DNA of 64,000 bases. It comes from Psococerastis gibbosa (Eukaryota > Arthropoda > Insecta > Psocodea > Psocidae). Numbering within the stretch: position 1 is the first letter of the stretch; each line of letters starts with the position of its first letter. Under the pieces are notes generated by a model. The model saw only the letters and a list, made by a program, of their open reading frames with translations, made no database searches and had not been told where the DNA came from. The position numbers were made by a program, and so were the translations under genes. Shown in pieces: positions 22,960 to 37,900 of this stretch. The stretch lies in contig OZ020484.1 of assembly GCA_963971405.1 (NCBI GenBank), positions 4,712,001 to 4,776,000 of the forward strand. Reading direction: 5' to 3'.

Positions 22960-25900
22960 TTAGTCTCGCATGGCATCGATCTCGTCCGGCGTAATGTGTA
23001 CGCGCATGTCCTTTTCCACCATGAGGTCCGTCAGGGCTGCCAATTCTGAGGGGCTCACAGCGATCGCATTCATGTAGAGGCTCTGAAAAAAAAGTAATGT
23101 CATAAAAATTAACGGGTGAGCCCATAAAACAGTGGTCTTTTAGAAAGGGGATCCTCCTTAGTCCTTGATGGGTTCTAACGACGTCTACCGAAAACAAGTA
23201 TTTCAGCTTCCTGGGCTGCAGGAGACATCGAGGAAGAACGCAGGTCAGAAGAGTGACCAATAAAATCTGGAGTCTGGTTCTCCGCTTCTCATATGCCCAA
23301 CAAGTCAGATACCACTGGACATAGCCTATATCACACACACCTGCTCTTCGTCTGCCCTACGTATGCTTAGTACCGTACCTTCCCTAATAACTCCTCTTTG
23401 AGCAATATTCTTATGGATGCCACTACTATACGCAAAACACGCTCCCATTTCTGTTACAGTCAGCCATTTTTAAAGGTTTGTGAAAACTCTTAAACCATTA
23501 TACCGTACTGAAAAATATTATTTATTATAATGAAAAATAGGCAAACGGCACGCTCCCAATTGCAGTTTACCAAACCAACCCTACTCAAAACCTCAGTATT
23601 GGATTACAAACAAACATACAACGCGTAAGTCCCAAAGGGCGTAACGTTATGATTAAAAAAAGGGCCTTCTGACCTACTGATTCCCACGTACCTTATTCCA
23701 TGGACACGCCTCGAGTGCGAGAACTCTGGCTTCCTCGACCGCAGGAATGTCTCCAGCGTCAAACAGGTACTTGAGGTAGATTCTGTGCAGCACAGCCGAG
23801 GATTTGCCTTCCCTTGTGGTCAGCCGGGCTAACAGGGTTCGGCAGCGGTGCTGCAGCTGCCCCATCAGTCTATTTCGTTCCAGAGTGGCACATGCCAGGA
23901 TGACTGCTCCCACTGAGGCAGGTTCCTGTAGAAGACTGTTCGATTCCTTCCACCAGAGACCACCTCGTTCAATCTGTAGATAAATTAGGTTTTGTGCCAT
24001 ATGTCATTTGATAAACCTATCGCAATTTATAGGGCAACGCTAAGTGCAAACTTCTAGCGGCTAATCCTTTCACCGCCGAGAAGAGACCAAAAACTTCCAC
24101 GATCTTAGGGTGTGTAACGACTATGGCGTCAGTTTGGCAGAATACTGGGCCCAGAAACAAAGAGTCTGTGCCTCGGACATGAGAAAGTAAGTAAGTATAG
24201 GACATTGCCAATAAAGGAATTCTTCAATTTATAGTAACGAGGAAACTACGAAACGAAACACTTATTATATACTGTATATATATTGTAATCAAATCAAGTA
24301 ATCTCCATAAGGAACGTCAAGGCTGAGAAATAACGGACGTTCTGCTATTCAATTATTGTTTACTGCCTCTTGTCATATTTTAAGTTTTTTTTTCTTATAA
24401 CAAAATAATTATCAGACATGAAGGACTCCTTAATACCATTGAGGGCACCAATGCCAGGGGCGTACAAAGGAGACCTCAAACAAGGTATATGCCTACATGG
24501 AACGCAAGAGGACGGCCAAGGACAGAGATGAATGGCGAAGAAGATGGAAAGATTTGCTGCTAACAAATCGATTGATTACGACTACAGAAGAAAACTTGTG
24601 ATGCTGGCTGACATTGGACAGTTGGAAACAGGGAGTCGAGTGTTTACCTCGCTACAGAGGAGGTAAGAAGCATTGCAAGTAAATAATTTGTCAAAGGACC
24701 GTAGAGATAGTTCACCGAGTTTCGTTGTTAAGAGAGACAATATTATAATAGTTATTGCCAAAATAGGTAAAACTCTTACCAAAGATTCAGCTACAACAGT
24801 AGAAAACACAGCATTAAGTGAAAATTCCTTAACAGCCTCAAATGCAACAGTCAAATCAGCTCTTTCGTATCCCAATTTGAACGTTTTCGTCAGCAAAACC
24901 ATTACTTCGTAATACAGTTCTCTGTAACACAATTATTACTGTTAAGAGTGAAAGTTGAAGCCTACCACTACTCCTCAGCGTCTCGTTCATGAAGTTGATT
25001 AAGCTGGGCTACACGCCAAATGCGCAAATGGTAAGCAAGTCTTAGCTGGCCATTGTCGCGTGTAGTCATTGTGGGTTGACATCGAGGACCTGGTCAACCA
25101 GTTTGTCAACGGTCGAAATTTGAGCAGAACCAATATCAATAATGACCGAAAAATCAATAGCGTCGTTCACTAGGTAGGGTTTAATGGGCCACATGGGGTT
25201 TCACTAGAAACCAGGTTGATGGGCCATGATCGGCCTGAATGAGCACAATCGTTTCGTCAACATCTGTGGTCGACATCTTCAGTAGGATTACGCATAACTC
25301 TCAGATTGCTTCTCGAAGGCTCAGTAGCAACTGTCTGGGTACATCGTCGTTCCAGCGGAAGTGGAGAATCTGCTTAACAGACACCTGTGCCTTTATTTAT
25401 TATTATTTTTTTTTTAAAGGTTAAATTGCGTACAAACAATTTAATGAATGTATCCAATTAACTTCTTTAATCGCCCTACAAAGTCACCTTATAGCTACTT
25501 GTTTCGAGTTGAGACACGTCTCCGACCGCAAGGCGTGTAGATACTCGCACAAGTACGTGCGCGCTATCACCTTGCCTCCCTATGTCACTACTTGGACCCT
25601 TCTGCTGGGTTGCGGCTCAAGATAGCATCCAGGTAGTGTGGGGTTTCGGACCCAGTCATCATTGCTTTCCAATTTATACGTAGTATAAGGAAAGCTTTGT
25701 GATGGTCAAAATTTTCGATTTCAACGGATTTACACGTTTTGAGGTCCCAGGAACCAAAAAAAGTGGTTTTTACGAAATGTCTGTCTGTCTGTCGCTCTGT
25801 CTGTCTGTGCGTCGATTTCCGGGCAAACTACTCGGTCGATTTTGATGAAATTCGGCATGTAGGTTCACAAAAATCATACCTCGGGACCATTTTTTTTATT

Positions 25901-28900
25901 TTGGGCTAACTCAATTTGGGGGGGTTTAATTCTCAAAAAACTACAAAAAAACGTCTAAAAAAATTATTTCTCAAAAACGGCTCCAACGATTTCTTTTAAA
26001 TTCACATATATTGTAGTCGCTATTAATGTTGACAAAATGCGGGGGGTCGCTTGCTCCTTGACAGTTTGCTTCTGGGGGTAAAAAAAATAAAAATAACTAA
26101 ATTTTAATGAAAAATGACTAAAAAATAATTTTTCTGCGAAACCTTTCCATCGATGATTTCTACCTTCAGGCATGTGTTAGGTGTTAAATTGAGTAACGAA
26201 ACCAGACAGATTGCTTTCCCAAAAAACTATTTGGTTTTGTGCAAAAAAAAAAAAAAAAGGTTTTGAAAAAATGATAGACCTATCTAGAATTTACCTCACC
26301 TCCAGTGACGTCAGGTGGACAATTTGCGGCCAAATTACTCGGTGGATTTGGGTGAAATTTGGCATGTGGGTTCACAAAAATCATGTCTCGGGACCATTCT
26401 TTTTATTTTGGGCTAACTCAATTTGTGGGGGTTTCATTCCAAAAAAACGTCTAAAAAAATTATTTCTCAAAAACGGCTCCAACGATTTTTTTTAAAATTC
26501 ACATATATTCTAGTCGTTATTAATTTTGATAAAATGCGGGGGGTCGCTTACCCCTTGATAGTTTTCTTCTGGGGGTAAAAAAATAAAAATAACTAAATTT
26601 TAATGAGAAATGACTAAAAAATAATTTTTCATCGATGATTTATACCTTCAGGCATGTTTTAGGTGTTACATTGAGTAACGAAACCGAACAGTTTGCTTTC
26701 CCAAAAACAAAAAAAAATTTTTTTGAAGAAATGAAAGCAAATTCATGCTCAAATGCATTGCGTGCCCTGCCATTATTGCTGTGTGGTAATGTGTTGGTCT
26801 GACCTATCTAGAATTTACCTCACCTCCAGTGACGTCAGGTGGACACCCCCCCCCCCCCCCCCCCCCCGAGGTGTCCGAAATTTAACTATAGGAAAATTAT
26901 TTACCATGAAATTACTCATTTTTTCTAGCTACTACTTGATAAATTGGAAAGCATGTTCGAGTAAACTCGGACCGGTTCTTTTTGACTGGTGGCGCCTATA
27001 CCAGGACCCACTTAACAACAATTCCATCCAACAGCAGTCTCAGGTTGTTTAGCTGCTGGTGGAAAATGTCTTTTTGCCTGGGGAAGGGGGTGTGCACTAA
27101 AATTCCTGATAGCAGTGGTGTGAAGCGAAGGCATACTGATCCCTGATTGGCTCATCACCAAATCAACTTGATATCAGGTTTCTGATTGGCTAGATACTAA
27201 CTCAACTTAATTTGCGGTTGATGAGGTCATTCTCAATTTCTCATTGCTGTCTGGTTTAGGGCTAAATGACTTATTCTGTTCACCTTTGGTCTTTATTTCT
27301 TTCTGTTGAATTTCGTGGGTGCTTGTAGATTTCTATGATCTCTCTGTGTAACTCGTACTGTATCATCTGACTCCGGCCACGAAAATATTCAATGGGCCAA
27401 TTTACAAGTAGGCCTACACCCATATAAAGCCCTAGAATTCGCACAAGCACAACCATAATAACTCCAATGGGGCACCAGTTAACCAGTTAAGCGAATTAAA
27501 AGAAACAAGTGCCAACGTAACAAAATATTGAAGTCTTAAGCATTGCAACACAGCAAAAGTATACCTGGACCCAGTCAAAACGCTTCATTAGCTTGTGGAA
27601 GCTCATTCACCCAGGGAAATTTCGTACTTATCTTGTGTAGGCTCACTAGCACAGCCATATTGATAACGCTCTGAACTTCAGCGATGCTCTACATGTGGTA
27701 AAACAACTCTTACCTCATTCCACCGCGAGCCGATTCAATCGCCGCTCGCAGGAACTTTTCCGCGTCTTTCTTCATCCCATTCAGAGCTAAATACCACACA
27801 TAACACGCAATCCAATTCACAGCAAAACAAGGCAGCATCATGTTGAAGTCGTCCATTACTTCCACGTTTACAGCGTCTAGCGCAACGTGTTTTAGCCGAG
27901 CACCAGCTCTGATAGTGCTTGGGACACCCGTCAGGCGCAGTAGCGTCTCTCGCGCTTCGTCGCGTCGACCCGCCGCCAATTGTACTTCACAAAGTGTCCG
28001 GTAGAGGAAGCACAGGTCGCTTTTCGAGTCTTCGTTCGCCTGGTCGAGAACGTCTGTTCTCGATCTCGCCAGAGTATCGAGAATTTTAATTGAGCCCGCG
28101 ACATCGCCGTTTTCATATTCCCAAAGGCCGTACTCAACGTAAAAGAGAACTGTGTCTCTAAAACAAGAGAGAAAAAGAAGATATTGAACATATGCTGTCT
28201 ATCAAAATGCAAAGGATTATTTCTTCCATCCAATCAATCCTCAATGACTGCTGAAATTTGAACTTGGATAATATTGTACAGATGTACCGATGCCAATCTT
28301 TTGACGTAGGCATGTGGAAAAAAACGGTATATGATATAAATTGACGTGTACGGGTCTGGTTGTGATACGCCTTGTATTATAAATACATAATGATGTGCAC
28401 AATTCAGAAGAACACTCTGGGGGCAGTGGACTAGGATACTTTAGAACGGTTTGCATTTCATATGCTGTATTATGTGACAATGGTAAAATATGTAAATATT
28501 ATAATGACTACCGTATTTATTTGTTCTATTACTAAGACAACCTACCGGAGTTACGGCTACAAAGTCCCCTCTTACAGTCAAGTATCATCAAGTAGTATCA
28601 GCCGTGTTCCAGGGGTTTATAAACGCCAAGTACTAGCCAAGCCTCATGTTTCTTCACTTCGGTAGAACCGATGTGTTCGTGCATGGAAGGGTCGTAGCGC
28701 TACGACAGCTAGCGTTCCTCCTAAGGCCACCCATGGAAGTACTTAACACTGCCGATGTTTCTTCACAACGGTTATCAGTCCAATACTTGAATTTTTGAAC
28801 AGGCTCTGTTCTGTTGAATTCAACATGGTACGGCCGTTTGCTTTTTTAAATGCTAAAGCTACGATGGTCATGTACAGTACAGTGAAGGGGCACGCAAAGC

Positions 28901-31900
28901 AGTTTGCCAAATCATCACCACCGCACATAAACCCCCACCTAAGGGCGCAAATGTCCACAATGATCCTGCGCCTTAATAAATAAATAAAATCATCAGGGCT
29001 AGAAATTAGGAGGTAGAACTTAGAAGCACTATACGCTAGGCTACATACCGATTAATTTCCTTCTTCAGAAATTCTTTGAACAAGGTCTTGGTCTTGAGTC
29101 GGCCAGCTGGAGGCTCATAACGACCAAGCCGCGCCAAGTGGTCAAGCCAGCGGAGAAACCGCAGGTACCACACACCGATAACTACGCGCTCTCGACCTGC
29201 AATGGCTCCTAGGATCATTTCGAAGAGACCTGTTACGAAGTTGAGGAACAGAAGTTGACCAGGTAGTCGCCGGAGGTACTGCGGAGGGTGGTCTAGGGGT
29301 AGGTGCTGAGCTAAGAAGTCTGTCTTTACCTTTAGTAAGGGCTGGAAATGATAAAAACAATGGCAGGTTGTTAAGGTACTAGTCCAATTTGTAAACCTAC
29401 CCGTAAAACTTCAAGTTAAAATTAAGTTGTGATTCGTTTTGCCACTTGTCCGTTGCGATTTGTTTTCCACTTGCCCGTTGCAATTAGTTTTTCCACTTGT
29501 TCATTGAAGTTTCACTTCTACTATGTGTACCAGCACACATTTCGATTTTTATTTGATTTACTACATAAGCTAGGGTATTTTTTCTTTTTAGGGCTGCTAC
29601 TTCTCCATGGACTTTACAATATCTACGTGAAATTTTAGTCCCCTGTTTAAGTTAATCAATAAATAATTACACCAAAAATTAAAAATACCTATGATATTAT
29701 AACTGAGTTACCAATAATTTTCAATTTCTAATAGTCCACCACAACTTTTATAGACCAAGTCTTCATAACTTACGTAGAATAAACCAAGTGTAACCAATAT
29801 ACAATTAAATTACTAAAATCCACATCCTCTTAACGGCGTGATAAGGTTGGGCTTGCTTTTAGGTCCACCGAGTTGTATTTTATATTTTTACACATCATGG
29901 TCTTATTTATAGTTATGGTCATCGGTGTTATGTATATAAAACACTACTGTAACCGGCTCACAAAAATAGACAAAATACTGTATATCGCCTTACCGATTGA
30001 ACAAATGACGCAGCCAAATATTGTTCTACACTATCCAAAACCCATGGAGGTAGCTGAGAACACATCGTCGACAAGAAACAATGATATCGTGGCAGGAACG
30101 GAACTTTCGCTAAAAGTGGTAGAAGAAACAGGAGCCGGAAGTGTGAAGTTCTGCGTAAGTGGTACACGAGCTCAGAGGCATCGTCTACTGCCACGACCCG
30201 TTGAGGAAAGTTGTCGGACTTCAGTAGAGGAAAAAAATGACAACACTGTCGCAGGGTCTCCAGCTTTGGCCAGAGGTTCCATATTGGCATGTCGGTATCC
30301 CACTGCAGAGCATATAAGCAATATTAGTTCAGTATGGTCGATTTCAAGGCAGTATTTATGGGGTCCAGGGGTCCGGACCCCCCCCCCCCCGCCGTTAAAA
30401 ATTAAAAATTACTTGCTTGATACTAAACAAACTAGAGATATGAAAAACATGAAATATAAACAAACAAAAAACAAAAGATGACTAAAACTGTAAAATAACT
30501 AAATAACTTCAAGAGTTCAACAGAAATAAAAACGCGGGATATTGTTAGCAGGCCGTAGCTTTAGATTATCCACGGGGGGGGGGGGGGGGGGGGGGGGTCG
30601 AAAGTCTAGACTCTAGATAAGCTTCTTCAAAGAAATGGGATATTGTCTGCAGCCGCTTCTTCTGTTCCATTTTAACTGGAAAGACCAATTACCTATTCAT
30701 ATAATTAATTATTTTATTATTAATTGCTATGAAAGAATCGTGTAACTAGAAAGACGCCTGCAAACAATATCCCGCGTTTTTATTTCTTTTGAACTTGGGA
30801 AGTTATTTCAGTTTTAGTCATCTTTCGTTTTTTGTTTGTTTATATTTCATGTTGTTCATATTTCTAGTTTGTTTAGTATCATATCAAGCTGCAAGTAATT
30901 TTTAATCCCCCCCCCCCCCCCCCCGCATAAATACGGCCTTGCTTGAACCTCAGGAGACATAACCTCTACTCTTTGACATATTTGATTTTTACACTTGTAA
31001 GACTTTCCCCCTCCGATTGTATCTTTATTGTAGTTAGACGGGATTAATGAAAGTTACATACGTTTAAAATTCTATTTTCCTCCTCCATAATAACCGACTC
31101 AGATTCGTCGACCATTGGTAGACTCAGCGATAGATTTAAGCTGAGCATTAATTTGACGGCCATCCACGACATTTCCCACAGCCCGCACTGCTGCATGAAG
31201 ATGCACGCGTAGACAAAAAGTTCTATAAACAAAATCCAAATATGTAATGTTATTCATACAGACCATTGGGACCATCGTCAACATCATCATCAGTAATCAG
31301 CTGCAAGGTGTGATACGTTAAGCCTTTTCCACTCCCTCCTGTCACTCAACTATCAATTATACTCAACACTTCCTATGGTACCAGTCCCACTCTTCTGAGA
31401 TCGTCCTCATTCTGGTACCACTTCCTACTTACTACTTACTGGCCAACGCTCACCCTTGGCAGGTTAGCCACTTGGTGACGCGTTGACCAATATCTCCTTG
31501 CTGTCTCCCGGAAGATTTCGTCCAATTGGTCTTCCCTTTCTTCACTTGGTGAGAAACAACTAAAAAAAACTCGAAGCATTTGGGATGTGGTGCTATCGTC
31601 ACATGCTACGAATACCTTGGCAAGCCCATGTTACAAATGAGGAAGTTCTAACCAGAATAAGCGAAAGAAAAACTCTGGTTGCATCGATATGTTCAAGAAG
31701 AGCTCACTGGATTGGACATTTGCTTCGACACGAGAACTTCGTAAGCTGCATGATCTGGTCAACCGACCTGGGCGCCCGAGAGAAGAGTATCTGCAGCAAG
31801 TGATGGAGAATGTAGGAGCCAATACATACGTGGAGCTGAAGAGGGCGTGCCTGGATCGAGGGGAGTCGAGGCGTCGATGCCACATGTTGCTGCCAACTAG

Positions 31901-34900
31901 CCAGCCGGCTGTAACTTGAAGAAGATGAAGAAGACTGTGCTAGATAAACTACCATAAAGAAATGCACAACCATAGTTTTACTAGTTAAAATTATCTCAAA
32001 TTAATTTTATAGTGCCTTTTTTGTACCTACCCAAAGTGAAGTTATCTTGATCCGTATGGGAGAAGCGCTTGGACCTTTGAAGTTTCTGCAAAATAACTTT
32101 GTAGCACTTTAAGACAGCGGGGGAAGTACAACGTGGCATTGACTGCTGAACTGTCATGATGCTGCCCATGTAAAGAATCATAGACTCGTGGACCATCAGC
32201 AAAGTCTCCAGTTTTGAGGTTACCTAAAAAAATAAACAGAATACTAGATATTAGCAAAATTAAGAACTGAGCAAACGTCATTTAAGGGACAGATTTCAAA
32301 ATATTTTTTAAACGAGGAACGAAATTAATAAATTTATCGTTTCAAAGCCTCAAAGATAAATACAAGTGATTAGATTTTAAGTGTTTTCTGTTTAGTTATA
32401 ATTGTATTGTGTTCAAAATAATAATTCATTCAATCATTCATTCGTTCATTCTAATAAGCAATTCATAAAAAATTCAAGCTTTCGCAGGAAATTGACATTT
32501 CTCTCATCTGAAATTATTACTGCTGAAACCCCCAGTACTTTTACAGAATAGTATTAAATTACTATGGGAAATATACAGCTTTTAGAGAAACCTTGCATTT
32601 TACGTGAATTTTTCATCTGTCCCTTTTCTTATCTTAGCAGCTGTGGAAGGAGAAATTAATTAATTCCGTCAAAAAATACACGACCATTCCTGGTTTACAA
32701 AATAAGTTGAAGTGTGTCCCCTAAAATGTAAGTTATACCGATTGCTGTCTGGAGACAGTGGTTTAAGCACTGAGGCTCTTTTTTAGCATAAAATTGACTT
32801 AGGTCAGTGTCACATCATGCGGAACTCGAACCCCCGGGCCACAATTTACGCCCATGTTATGAATTATGATCTTTTAAGTTAGATCTTTGTGTAGCTATGC
32901 TAACCTGCCAACAATATAAATCTTGCCGATGAGCATCATGTGAAAGATCATGCCAAAAGATTAGTTATGCAGTACCTCATCATTGGTGCAATAGTCTAAA
33001 GCCAGCTGAAGCCAAGTCTTTTGCAAAAGTTCACTGTTTGGATTACTTGTCATAGCCCGCTCAAGTATGGTCAATTTCTGCATTTTGGCCGCCCGGTCGC
33101 GTTCAGTCCCTGATTTGTAGCGGATTGGTTGAAATTTGAAGTAGTCATCCTGTAAGAACAAAGTAATAATGAACGAAAACAACACAAAGCAGAGCCATAG
33201 CAATTACAGGGATATAATTACAAACACTTTCAAGGCCGGAGTAACATGGTGAAGCAGGGATGATAGTCTTTCTGAAAGCGAAGTTCCAAACGTTTTGTCA
33301 ACACCTGCGGTCGACATCTTCAGTGGCACTGCGTAGACTTCAAAGATTTTATCTGGGAGGTTCCTTAGCAACTGCTGCGCCCGATCATGGCGATTTGGGA
33401 TTATTATAATACCAGGGTTTATTCAATTGTTTTAAACCAATGAGTGCAAAATGCGCGGGAAATTCAAATTGATAAATTAATCCTCAGCTATACTTTTGGT
33501 GAGTTTTTAATTTTTTCTCCCTTAGATGTAGACACATTAATTAAAATTCTTATTATATTTCCAAACTCTACCTGTATGTTTTAATGTCTATTAGTATTTC
33601 CTTCAATTATTAAACTATTCTCTTGTATTCTAATAATTTATTAATTTGAATTTCTCGCGCATATCATAACTCCGTCACGCGACATCTTACTACTGCGGCA
33701 TTAAAAAATAAACCCCGGTATTATAATAATCCCAAATCGCCATGATCGGGCTGCAGATCGACCAAGACCTATCATTCCGGATTCTACTGTTTCATAAATT
33801 ACAGGGTTATTTTTGTGAACAGAGAATTTGGATTTTATCGGGTTAAGAAAGCAAACAAAAAGGTAAGATAAAAAAAGTATAGATTGCAATTAATAGAAAT
33901 AGAAAGGGTTATGCTTAATAAGATCAAACGCCATCCGTGGACTGACCAGGAAGACTACCTCCAGAGTCTGCACAGAGTGGGCCTCGTAGGTTCCTCCATC
34001 TGTAACGAGGCTGAGGACACGACCGACTACCTGCCCAGTTGTAGGGCACTAGACAATGACGCCGAAGACGACTCCTTGCAGCAACGGTCGAGGTTAGAGG
34101 TCTATAGAAGAGATGGGGCATTCACTTCCCGGCAAAAGTATATTTTTGCATTTCTGGGGCCACCTGCATATACACGTACCTATATACAGTATATGGGTAT
34201 GTTTTTTTTTTTTACGGCCACTTGGCTAAGCCAATATGAGGCCGAGGTACAGTACAAACTTAGTTCCTCCTAAATCGTGACTACATCGTCCAACTCCCTT
34301 GTAAGGCATTGCAGGACCGCTGATACCCCTAATTCAAGAGCCATCGCCATAATGTCCCTTACTTCCGTAACCGAGTACCCCAAACCTTGACGAATGGCAA
34401 CTGTGAGTCTATCCCTCGCGGCTAGAGCCATGCGTGGGCAGTCCCATAAAATGTGTTCCACCGTTTCCGGTTGGCCACACTGATCGCAAGGGGCAGAGTC
34501 CACAATTGACATTCGCTGCAGGTGATACTTCGTCCTGGTGTGTCCTGATATTAGGCGTGACGAGGCTGTCATCACGCTTCGTGACAACTTGTGAGACTCA
34601 AACTGGGTATGTACATTCTTATATTCTTCATTATCGTATTTTAAGGGATTTAATGCGGCCTCTGGTTACGGACCTGATGTCAAGATTTCCAACAAATGAT
34701 CGGAGTCGAATAATAGGGTAAAAATACCTGAAAAGAAACTAGCTTAAGCCAGCTTGCAACACTAGTGGGATCGTGGTGAACTGCTTTGTTCAATTCTTCA
34801 ACAGTTTTCATCAATTCTTGACTTGTTGAATCGTCGTCCTGCCCATGGTTTATTTCCTTGCTGGAATAATATCTAACAGTCTTTTTCTTCTTCTTTTCAA

Positions 34901-37900
34901 CAATGTCTAGCTTGGCTGCAAAAACGCCCGGTAACATCTTGCACGGACATTGGTATCTGAAATGAAAGCAAGAGTCAAGTGAGCAATCTGGAGCATGTAT
35001 GCGCACCTTGGTGACCATGATCAGTGGTCTCAATAACTGTTGGCATGTGTTAGAGAATGCCAAAAACATGTCAGACCTCACTTACCACCACTCATTGCCC
35101 TGGTAATACTCTGTAGGGGGACTAAAGACTTAAGTGCGCATACCGTACCGTAGAATAAATAGGCTAGTTGGGGCTACACACTCGCAACTTTCAGTCGACC
35201 TCACCCCATACAAATTATATCTTATATATAAACTTACTCTACTACTAGCTAATACCTTTGCACATTGAATCAGCCAAAAAGAAAGACGAAAAGATCACCA
35301 GGGTTGATAATTAAGGCCTCCCAAACGCTTAAAGCGTATCCAAAACAAGGCACTCTCAGAACATCGCCCCCGGGGAAGACCGAAGACGACACTCCCCCGA
35401 AAAATTGAACACGACCTGAGGACTCTCGCAATAAACAGAGTAAAAGTAAAGTAAAGTAAATGTATTTCAAACATTTTCCTTCGTAATACATTAATAAACA
35501 TATGGGGCCCGTTAGGCTAGGCCCGTGATGGGCCCCTAAACAGTTTGCAATACAAATAATATTTAAATACACTAGTTACACTACAATAATTTATGTTTAA
35601 ATCATGTAAAAATCACAGAAAAAAATATTAATAAGAAGCAGAAAGATAAAATAATAATAATAATGGTAGGTTTGTACAATATATGTAAGTAGATAGCTTA
35701 AATTAAATTAACAGCTTGAGCAAAAACTGAGGCTGTTATTCGGCTAATTGGGTGAAAATAAGTTTTTTTATGGTGCGATCGAAAAGTTTAATATTGTTTA
35801 GTTGTTTAATTGATTCTGTAAGACTGTTGTATGGGGAAATGGATCTATATATGTGTGATGTTTGAAATAGGGATGTTTTTGGGGCAAAAGTTCTGAGATT
35901 GCGGCCCGCTCCAAGTCTTGTGTTTAGTCCATGTTGTATGTAGTCTGTCTGGCCGTCTAACGTCATGCTGCGTTTGTATCTGTATAGTAGTAGTTGTCTT
36001 GTGTAAAGTAGTGTCAATGGATGAACCTGGAAGTCATTATATAGTTGGAAGGATGGAAAACGGTGTGGTCTGCGCATTGCGACCCGCAGGACACTTTTCA
36101 ATGCAACCTCAAGAGGTTGTAGGTGAGTGCAGTAGGCTCCCCCCACGCTAATAAGCCATATTCTGCTATTGACTGCACAATTGCATAGTACGTCTGTCTG
36201 AGGAAGTCCCGGTCAAGTATGTGCCTTAAACGTCGAAATTTGTATATAGTCTTTCGTACCCGTGTCGATGTCAGTAGTATGTGCGTGTTCCATTTAAGGT
36301 GTTGGTCAATTGTCACTCCTAAGTATTTGTATGAGTCAGTCTTTGCTATTGTATGTTGGTTTATTGTTATCGTTAGGTTGTCAGGTTGTCCAGCTGAGTT
36401 GGGGCTGAATGTCATAAATTCGGTTTTAAGTACATTAAGAGTGAGTCTGTTTTCCTGTAGCCATTTTTGTACTTTTTTCAGTGCTAGGTTTGTCTTATTT
36501 TGCACATCATTCCATGTCTCTCCATTAATATGTAGGGCGGTGTCGTCAGCAAAGCCAATCAAACTACCGTCAATATCTAGTTTCAAAAGTTCATTAATGT
36601 AGATAAGGAACAAGAGTGGCCCGAGGACAGTACCTTGGGGCACTCCAATGGTAACGGGGATGTGACTGCTAGAGGCCTCAAAGACTGGAAAGGAAGAATT
36701 GGAGTCGGTATTGGGTCTTCTAAGACGTACCTGTTGCATGCGTTTTGTCAAGTAAGAACGGAGTACGGTGTGTGTCTTTCCTCTAAGTCCAGCTTGTTCG
36801 CACTTTAGTAGGAGTAGGTTGTGGTCAACAGTGTCAAACGCTTTTTGTAAGTCTAAAAAAACACAGATTGGTCGTCGTCCGTTATCTAGGTCTTCATACA
36901 ATAGTGACGTCAGTTTCGTAATAGCGTCTTGAGTGTTTCGTCCACTTTGAAAGCCATACTGGTTGGGTGCAAGGTAATCATTAATAGTCATAAAATTTAC
37001 AATACGCGCCTTAATTGCTTTTTCTATTATTTTACTGATGTTGCAGGTGAGGGAGATGGGTCTGTAGTTTGCTAGTTCAGCCTTGTCGCCTTTTTTGTGG
37101 AGAGGTATTACCGTGGCATATTTGCTCGACTCAGGAAAAGTAGCTCTAGTGAAACAGATGTTAACAATATGAGTCAGTGGTTTGCGTAGCACAAGCTTAT
37201 GAGTTTTGAGGATGCTTGCAGTTAATCCGTCCGGTCCAGGTGCCGAATCCATCTTGAGTTCATTTATAAATTGAGCACAAAAGAACCGGTCCGAGTTTAC
37301 TCGAACATGCTTTCCAATTTATCAATTAGCAGGGAGAGAAAATGATTAATTTCATGGTAAATAATTTTCCTATCGTTACATTTCGGATATCACGGGGGGG
37401 GGGGGGGGGGGGGGGGGCATCGATCGTCCACCTGACGTCACTGGAGGTGACGTAAATTCTAGATAGGACAGACCAACACATTACCACACAGCAATAATGG
37501 CATGGCACGCAATGCATTTAAGCATGAATTTGCTTTCATTTCTTCAAAAAAAATTGAGAATAAAACCCCCCAAATTGAGTTAGCCCAAAATAAAAAGAAT
37601 AGACCCGAGGTATGATTTTTGTGAACCTACATGCCAAATTTCACCCAAATCCACTGAGTAATTTGCCCGCAAATCGATGAACAGACAGACAGACATACAT
37701 ACAGACAGACATATATACAGACAGACAGACAGAGCGACAGACAGACATTTCGTAAAAACCACTTTTTTGGGTTCCTAGGACCTCAAAACGTGTAAATCCG
37801 GTTGAAATCTCGGAATCGAAAATTTTGACCATCACAAAGCTTTCCTTGTACTACGTATAAATTGGAAAGCAAAAAACTCTCTAGGGCCACCCAGAAGTCT

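Noticed and set aside
24582..24932. Whole 116-codon minus ORF as one exon
   Set aside because: Only 24780-24921 is bounded by a TTACAG acceptor and a GTAAGA donor and fits the NRDE2 phase; the remainder is intron read-through.
33884..34273. 129-codon plus-strand ORF as a host gene
   Set aside because: Its only recognisable part resembles a degraded retrotransposon zinc-knuckle tail.
26753..37517. Similar short ORFs MHCVPCHYCCVVMCWS... at 26753 and 37326
   Set aside because: They are the same stretch of repeat 'A' in two young copies. Other copies break the frame, so conservation is at DNA level only.
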